64,000 nt of DNA, from positions 1 through 64,000 of the forward strand of contig JACRQF010000020.1 of the NCBI GenBank assembly GCA_016222825.1, in the 5' to 3' direction. Every line of letters begins with the position of its first letter. Within the stretch, counting starts at the first letter, position 1. The notes under the pieces are model-generated. The model did no database searches, was not told where the DNA came from, and saw nothing but the letters and a program-made list of their open reading frames with translations. Made by a program: the position numbers and the translations under genes. Positions 59,640 to 64,000 of the stretch are shown in pieces. Origin of the DNA: Verrucomicrobiota bacterium. GTDB lineage: Bacteria > Verrucomicrobiota > Verrucomicrobiia > CAIQCK01.

Positions 59640-60461
59640 ATGGAACAACTCGGTCTCATCGCGGGCAGCGGGGCGTATCCGCTGCTGCTGGCGCGCGCGG
59701 CGCGGGCGCGCGGCGTGCGGCAGGTGGTGGCCGTGGCGTTTGAGAGCGAAACCTCGCCCGACATCGCGCAGGCGGCCGATCACGTCGAGTGGATCAAGGT
59801 CGGCCAGCTCGGCCGGCTCATCGGCGCCTTCACCCAGCGCGGCGTCACCGAAACCATCATGGCCGGCCAGATCGCGCCGAAAAACCTGTTTCGCGACATC
59901 CGGCCCGACCTGCGGCTGATGGCGATGATCGCGCGGCTCAAGGAGCGCAACGCGGAGACGATCTTCGGCGCCATCGCGGCGGAGTTGAAGAAGGACGGCG
60001 TGACGCTGCTGCCGGCGACGACGTTCATGGAAGACTACCTTGCGCCCGCCGGGCCGATCACCAAACGCCGGCCGTCGCGCGAGCAGGAAGAGGACATCGC
60101 GTTCGGCCTGAAGATCGCCAAGAGCGTCAGCGCGTTCGACATCGGCCAGACCGTCGTGGTGAAGAACGGCACCGTCCTCGCCGTCGAGGCGCTCGAAGGC
60201 ACCGACGAGTGCATCCGCCGCGGCGGCGCGCTCGCCGGCGAACAGGGTGGCGCGGTCGTCGTCAAGGTCACCAAGCCGAACCAGGACATGCGCTTCGATG
60301 TGCCCGTGGTCGGCACGCGCACCATCGAGAGCTGCGCCGCGGGCCGCATCGCCGTCCTCGCCGTCGAGGCGGGGCGGTCGTTGATGCTCGACAAGGACGC
60401 CGTCCTCGCCGCCGCCGACGGCGCGAAACTCGTCATTACCGGAGTCGCCGCGCCATCATGA
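59640..60461 (+). CDS. lpxI: UDP-2,3-diacylglucosamine diphosphatase LpxI
   Basis: A 273-residue LpxI (formerly DUF1009), which hydrolyses UDP-2,3-diacyl-GlcN to lipid X in lipid A synthesis, replacing LpxH. It has 'GLIAGSGAYPLLLARAAR', 'GQIAPKNLF', 'IARLKERNAETIFGAIAAELKKDGVTLLPATTFMEDYL' pieces and 'FDIGQTVVVKNGTVLAVEALEGTDECIRRGG'. The ATGA overlap with the next gene, and the downstream lpxB, make a tight lipid A operon. An outer membrane with lipid A follows. Confidence 0.95.
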   Translation: MEQLGLIAGSGAYPLLLARAARARGVRQVVAVAFESETSPDIAQAADHVEWIKVGQLGRLIGAFTQRGVTETIMAGQIAPKNLFRDIRPDLRLMAMIARLKERNAETIFGAIAAELKKDGVTLLPATTFMEDYLAPAGPITKRRPSREQEEDIAFGLKIAKSVSAFDIGQTVVVKNGTVLAVEALEGTDECIRRGGALAGEQGGAVVVKVTKPNQDMRFDVPVVGTRTIESCAAGRIAVLAVEAGRSLMLDKDAVLAAADGAKLVITGVAAPS

Positions 60462-61471
60462 GCGACAAGGTCAAAATCGGCGTCATCGGCGTCGGCCATC
60501 TCGGCCAGCACCATGTGCGCGTCTATTCCGAGCTGCCGGAGGCGGAACTGGTGGGCGTGTTCGATGTCCATCGCGCCGCCGCCGAGCGCGCGGTGGCCAA
60601 GAGCGGCGCGCGTGTGTTCGACACCGCCGAGGCGCTCGCCGACGCCTGCGACGCGCTGAGCATCGTGACGCCGACGAAACACCACTTCGAGGTCGCCAGC
60701 GCTCTGCTCGAACGCGGCAAGCACCTGCTCGTCGAAAAGCCGATCACCGACAACGGCTCGCAAGCCGAGCAACTCGTGCGGCTGGCGCAGGCGCGCAAGC
60801 TCGTGCTGCAAGTCGGCCACGTCGAGCGGTTCAACCCGGTGTTGAAATACCTGGAGCAGGTCGCCGCCGAGCCGCGGTTCATCGAGTCGCACCGGCTCTC
60901 GCCGCATCCCGGCCGCTCGACGGACATCGGCGTCGTGCTCGACCTGATGATCCACGATCTCGACGTCATCCTGCATCTGGTGAAGTCGCCGCTGGTGTCG
61001 GTGGACGCCGTCGGCGTGCCGGTGCTTTCGTCGGGCGAGGACATCGCCAACGCGCGGCTGCGGTTTGCCAATGGCTGCGTCGCCAACCTCACCTGCTCGC
61101 GCGTCAGCGCCGAGCGGCTGCGGAAGATCCGTCTTTTCACCAGCACCAGCTACCTCTCGCTCGATTACATGCGCCAGGAGGGGCAGATCTACCGCATCGC
61201 GCGCGCCGGCGAGGACGTGCGCGAGAGCGGCCTGCTGGCGAAGCTGCTCGCCACCGCCGGCGCGGCGGCGACGGTTGTTTCGCAGTTCGCCGGCAAGACG
61301 ATCATCCGCGAGCCGGTGCCGATCGAGAAGGGCGAGCCGCTGCGGCTGGAACTGGCGTCATTCGTCGCCGCCGTGCGCGACCGCAGCGCGCCGGAGGTCA
61401 GCGGCGAGCAAGCCAAGCGCGCGCTCGACGTGGCGCTCGCCATCACCGACCAGATTCGTTCCGGCCGATGA
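60458..61471 (+). CDS. Gfo/Idh/MocA-family oxidoreductase in lipid A operon
   Basis: A 337-residue NAD(P)-dependent oxidoreductase with the Rossmann motif GVIGVGHLGQHH at the start, 'LLVEKPI' (lysine of the EKP motif) and 'VLDLMIHDLDVILHL'. It is coupled by ATGA overlaps to lpxI upstream and lpxB downstream. Its position suggests GnnA, the UDP-GlcNAc 3-dehydrogenase that, with the transaminase GnnB, gives amide-linked lipid A; GnnA is of this family. No gnnB is seen next to it, so the link is inference. The gene order lpxI - Gfo/Idh - lpxB is also seen in other bacteria from memory. Confidence 0.9.
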   Translation: MSDKVKIGVIGVGHLGQHHVRVYSELPEAELVGVFDVHRAAAERAVAKSGARVFDTAEALADACDALSIVTPTKHHFEVASALLERGKHLLVEKPITDNGSQAEQLVRLAQARKLVLQVGHVERFNPVLKYLEQVAAEPRFIESHRLSPHPGRSTDIGVVLDLMIHDLDVILHLVKSPLVSVDAVGVPVLSSGEDIANARLRFANGCVANLTCSRVSAERLRKIRLFTSTSYLSLDYMRQEGQIYRIARAGEDVRESGLLAKLLATAGAAATVVSQFAGKTIIREPVPIEKGEPLRLELASFVAAVRDRSAPEVSGEQAKRALDVALAITDQIRSGR

Positions 61472-62625
61472 GCGCGCAACGTGAAGCGCCGTTGATCATG
61501 ATGATCGCCGGTGAGATCAGCGGCGACAACCACGCCGCGCGGGTCGCGTCGGAGATTCTGCGGCAGCGGCCCGGCGCGAAGCTTTTCGGCGCGGGCGGGC
61601 CGGCGATGAAAGCGGCGGGCGTCGAGTTGCTGCTGGACCTGACCGAGCACGCGGTGGTCGGGCTGACCGACGTGCTCGCGAACTACGCGAAGTTCCGGCG
61701 GCTCTTCTGGCAACTGGTGCGCGTGGCCGAGCAGCGCAAACCGGACGCCGTCATTCTCACCGACTATCCCGGCTTCAATCTCCGCTTCGCGAAGCAGATG
61801 AAGCTGCGCGGCATTCCCGTTTTCTACTACATCAGCCCGCAGGTCTGGGCTTGGGGCCGCGGCCGGGTGAAGGAAATCCCGAAGCTGGTGGACCTGATGA
61901 TGGTGGTGTTCCCGTTCGAGAAGGATTTCTACCGAGAGCACGCGCCGGCGCTGCGCGTCGAGTTCGTCGGTCATCCGGTGGTGGAACAACTCAGCCGCGA
62001 CCGGCGCGAGGTGAAGCGCGAGGAAAATCTCGTGGCGCTGCTGCCGGGCAGCCGTGAGGCGGAGGTGGAGCGCATCCTGCCGCCGATGCTCGGCGCGGCG
62101 CGGTTGCTGCGGCGCGAGCGGCCGGGGTTGCGGTTCGAGCTGGCGGCGGCTTCGGAGAAAGTCGCGGCGCTGGCGCGGACACTGGCGCAGGGCGAGCCGG
62201 TGGAGGTGTGCGTGGGTGGCGCCCGCGAGTTGATGCAGCGCGCGGCGGCCGGCATGGTGGCCAGCGGCACGGCGACGCTGGAGTGCGCGTTTTTTGGATT
62301 GCCTTACGCGCTGGTTTATCGGGTAAGCTGGCTGACATACGCGGTGGCGCGGTGGTTGGTGACGGTGCGCCATCTGGGCATCGTGAACGTCATGGCCGGT
62401 CGCGAGATCGTGCCGGAGTTCATCCAGCAGCGCGCGCAACCGGAACTGCTGGCGCAAGCGGTGGCCGGGTTGCTCGGCGACCGCGGAAGGCGCGAGCAGA
62501 TGCAGCAAGAGTTGGCCGGGGCCATGGCGACGCTGGAAGGCGAACGCGCCGCCGAGAGAGCGGCGGCCGCGGCGCTGGCGGCGCTGGACGCGGCGAAGGC
62601 CGGGCATTGCAAGCCCAGGTCTTGA
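61468..62625 (+). CDS. lpxB: Lipid-A-disaccharide synthase
   Basis: A 385-residue GT-B glycosyltransferase of family GT19, which joins UDP-2,3-diacyl-GlcN and lipid X to disaccharide-1-P. It has 'IMMIAGEISGDNHAA' at the N terminus, 'YYISPQVWAWGRGRVKEI', 'FVGHPVVEQL', 'LLPGSREAEVERILP' and 'ASGTATLECAFFGLPYALVYRVSWLTYAVAR' pieces, all typical. Start ATG overlaps the preceding gene (ATGA). The C terminus is Ala/Arg-rich. Confidence 0.96.
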   Translation: MSAQREAPLIMMIAGEISGDNHAARVASEILRQRPGAKLFGAGGPAMKAAGVELLLDLTEHAVVGLTDVLANYAKFRRLFWQLVRVAEQRKPDAVILTDYPGFNLRFAKQMKLRGIPVFYYISPQVWAWGRGRVKEIPKLVDLMMVVFPFEKDFYREHAPALRVEFVGHPVVEQLSRDRREVKREENLVALLPGSREAEVERILPPMLGAARLLRRERPGLRFELAAASEKVAALARTLAQGEPVEVCVGGARELMQRAAAGMVASGTATLECAFFGLPYALVYRVSWLTYAVARWLVTVRHLGIVNVMAGREIVPEFIQQRAQPELLAQAVAGLLGDRGRREQMQQELAGAMATLEGERAAERAAAAALAALDAAKAGHCKPRS

Positions 62626-62647
62626 GATTGAAATTGAAGCTGTAAAA

Positions 62648-63103
62648 ATGATCGGAGCACCAGCCATTGAAGGAACAGGACTCGAAGGAGGAAGTTCGCA
62701 CACTTCCCTGGGGCACCTGCTGACCGTGTTGTTCGCGCTTTGGCTGCCGTCGGCGTTGTTGGGAGTGTTTATCCTGATCAACCAAGGGCCAAGCCCTCTC
62801 AACGGTCCGCGCGAGGCGATGGAGGCGGGCGGGCAAAGCTCCGAGCCGAGGGGCGACCTTGCGGCGGTGCTGACAGTTCCTGCCAGCAGTCTGATGCAAA
62901 TTGGTGTTCTCCTGTGGGCAGGGAAGCTGTTGTGGGGCGAATACACCCGGCACAAAAGCCGCCATCGTCGCCGCCGGCGGAAGCTCATGGACAAGATCCT
63001 TCAGCGGGTGGCGACGGCGCTCATCGCGATCAGCTTGTTCGCCACGATTCCAACTTTTGTGTGGTGCTTGTCGCGCTTCTACAAGTTGTGCATCCACATC
63101 TAG
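62648..63103 (+). CDS. Hypothetical two-helix membrane protein
   Basis: A 151-residue protein with about three hydrophobic stretches ('LLTVLFALWLPSALLGVFILI', 'VPASSLMQIGVLLWAGKLLW', 'ATALIAISLFATIPTFVW') and a basic loop (HKSRHRRRRRK). No family. It follows lpxB by 22 bp. The start ATG has a weak ribosome site (gaagctg). Confidence 0.7.
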   Translation: MIGAPAIEGTGLEGGSSHTSLGHLLTVLFALWLPSALLGVFILINQGPSPLNGPREAMEAGGQSSEPRGDLAAVLTVPASSLMQIGVLLWAGKLLWGEYTRHKSRHRRRRRKLMDKILQRVATALIAISLFATIPTFVWCLSRFYKLCIHI

Positions 63104-63136
63104 CGCGATGAGGGGGCGGAACGGCTGGCAGCCCGG

Positions 63137-63347
63137 TCAGCAGGTGCGCTTCAACAAATAATCCGCCAGCGCGCGCAGCGCCTCGCCGGCTTTTCCGAAG
63201 CGCGCGATTTTTCCAAGCCGAGCAGCGAGGGGTCGGCGGCCTTGTTCGTCTTTGCGTCCTTGCCGGCGGTCTTGCCGAGCTGCTCGGTGGTGGCGGTGCA
63301 ATCGAGGATGTCGTCAATGATCTGGAACGCGACACCGAGGCACGTCC
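63137..63347 (-). pseudogene. ispA: Fragment of a farnesyl/geranylgeranyl diphosphate synthase gene
   Basis: The minus strand codes 'CLGVAFQIIDDILDCTATTEQLGKTAGKDA' (in parts) with the second Asp-rich motif DDILD of trans-prenyltransferases, then 'DPSLLGLEKSRA'. After that the frame shifts and the last residues read 'ARFGKAGEALRALADYLLKRTC', the normal C-terminal end. The N-terminal two thirds, including the first DDxxD, are absent. The 3' end of the gene overlaps the intergenic region before the lipoprotein. It is a clear decayed copy; a functional copy is expected elsewhere. Confidence 0.75.
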
Positions 63348-63470
63348 GGCACCGTGGGCATGTGGCAAGACGGTCCCGGTCAGACTGCTTCAAATCCACT
63401 GGCCCGTGGCAGCCGCTGCGTGTAAGTTCTTCGCAGTCAACCCGAACCACATCAACAAGGAGTCTGTTCC

Positions 63471-63950
63471 ATGTCACAGAGAATAGTCATGAGTCTGATT
63501 GCCCTGGTCGCGCTTTCGCTCGGCTGCGGCAAGAGTTCCACTTACGAAACCAAAGACGGCCAGGTGAAGATTGATGAGAAGAACGGCCAGGCCACCTATG
63601 AGGTGAACACCAAGGAAGGCAAACTCAAGATGGCGACCGGCGACAAAGGCGTCGCGCTGCCCGACAACTTCCCGAAGGATGTGCCCATCTACAAGGGCGC
63701 CGTCGTGAAGATGGCCGCCTCGCAAGGCGCGCAACTCATCGTGCATCTCCACGTCACCGCTTCCGCTGCCGAGGCCGGCAAGTTCTACCAGGAACAGTTG
63801 AAGAGCCAGGGATGGGAGGTGGACACCACCATGAACATGGGCGATACGGGCATGGTCGTGGCCAAGAAAGCGGGCCGCCAGTGTGCGGTGGTCGCTGCCA
63901 AACAGGACGACGGGGCCGTCATCCAAATCTCCGTCTCGGCAGGGTCATAA
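63471..63950 (+). CDS. Small exported lipoprotein
   Basis: A 159-residue protein with a lipoprotein signal ending in LSLGCGK (lipobox, Cys19), preceded by a good Shine-Dalgarno (aaggag, 8 bases before ATG). The mature part has a two-part layout: repeats 'KDGQVKIDEKNGQATYEVNTKEGKLKM' (short beta repeats, in parts) and an alpha/beta domain 'VALPDNFPKDVPIYKGAVVKM', 'AGKFYQEQLKSQGWEV' similar to small periplasmic binding folds. No family was assigned. It stands at the end of the window with a next gene starting 9 bp downstream. Confidence 0.8.
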   Translation: MSQRIVMSLIALVALSLGCGKSSTYETKDGQVKIDEKNGQATYEVNTKEGKLKMATGDKGVALPDNFPKDVPIYKGAVVKMAASQGAQLIVHLHVTASAAEAGKFYQEQLKSQGWEVDTTMNMGDTGMVVAKKAGRQCAVVAAKQDDGAVIQISVSAGS

Positions 63951-63958
63951 AGTTGCCG

Positions 63959-64000
63959 ATGAAGCAAGCCGGGTTTCTCAGTTTGGCGCTTTCGCTGCTG
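63959..64000 (+). CDS. 5' end of an exported protein gene, truncated by window end
   Basis: An ATG nine bases after the lipoprotein stop begins MKQAGFLSLALSLL, a typical start of a signal peptide. The gene runs out of the window after 14 codons, so nothing can be said of its function. Its close spacing suggests an operon with the lipoprotein gene. Confidence 0.5.
   Translation, partial: MKQAGFLSLALSLL

Overview
The window is a high-GC chromosomal stretch of a Gram-negative bacterium, most likely an uncultured member of the Verrucomicrobiota (PVC superphylum). The reasons are lipid A genes (lpxI, lpxB), many secreted glycan-active enzymes, sensor kinases with beta-propeller input domains, DUF4159 proteins, a planctomycete/verrucomicrobial HzsA-like multihaem protein and many GC-rich palindromic intergenic repeats. 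No rRNA genes or CRISPR arrays were seen, and the only tRNA is a CAU tRNA best matched to tRNA-Ile2. The taxonomic call is an inference from gene content. Layout: 1-8.4 kb holds a GH99-like glycan enzyme (cut by the window start), a secreted DUF4159 protein, a hybrid-free two-component pair and a Tat-exported TIM-barrel sugar isomerase-like protein. At 8.6-9.9 kb lies an isolated AT-rich membrane gene of unknown function. 10-24 kb has a concanavalin/LamG-like protein, an adenylate cyclase, a RecD2-type helicase, an alginate-export-like porin, an acyl-CoA synthetase, a secreted nitrilase, a clan GH-A glycosidase and a double-length RidA-like protein. 24.1-25.3 kb is a repeat-rich gap with a broken gene and a 21-bp tandem repeat. 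25.3-30.8 kb carries a GHL10-type glycosidase and a c-type cytochrome/HzsA-like giant. 30.8-31.7 kb is a second repeat-rich gap. 32-37.5 kb has a LecA-like secreted protein, a tiny Cys-rich protein, GluQ-RS and a B12-binding radical SAM enzyme. 37.5-41.9 kb is a three-gene operon encoding DNA topoisomerase VI subunits B and A with a uronate-isomerase-like protein between them. 42-45.4 kb is one long ORF joining a polytopic membrane half to a glycosidase half. 45.7-49.5 kb holds small conserved proteins, a Ysc84/SYLF protein, an orphan ParA and a third repeat cluster. 49.6-59.6 kb has MazG, two MFS transporters, a peroxiredoxin, an integrase remnant abutting the tRNA gene, prephenate dehydratase, a PQQ-type propeller, aldose epimerase, 5-oxoprolinase subunits B and C, and a VOC protein. 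59.6-62.6 kb is a lipid A operon (lpxI - Gfo/Idh oxidoreductase - lpxB) with ATGA overlaps. The end has a membrane protein, a decayed prenyl-diphosphate synthase and a lipoprotein. The strongest unusual signals are the topoisomerase VI operon, the membrane-glycosidase fusion ORF, and a dispersed family of palindromic elements typically bounded by GTAGC...GCTAC. Several of these sit in frame inside genes, two inside the topoisomerase VI B gene together with a short perfect palindrome and one inside the HzsA-like gene. Elsewhere the element's terminal TAG serves as the stop codon of a broken gene.
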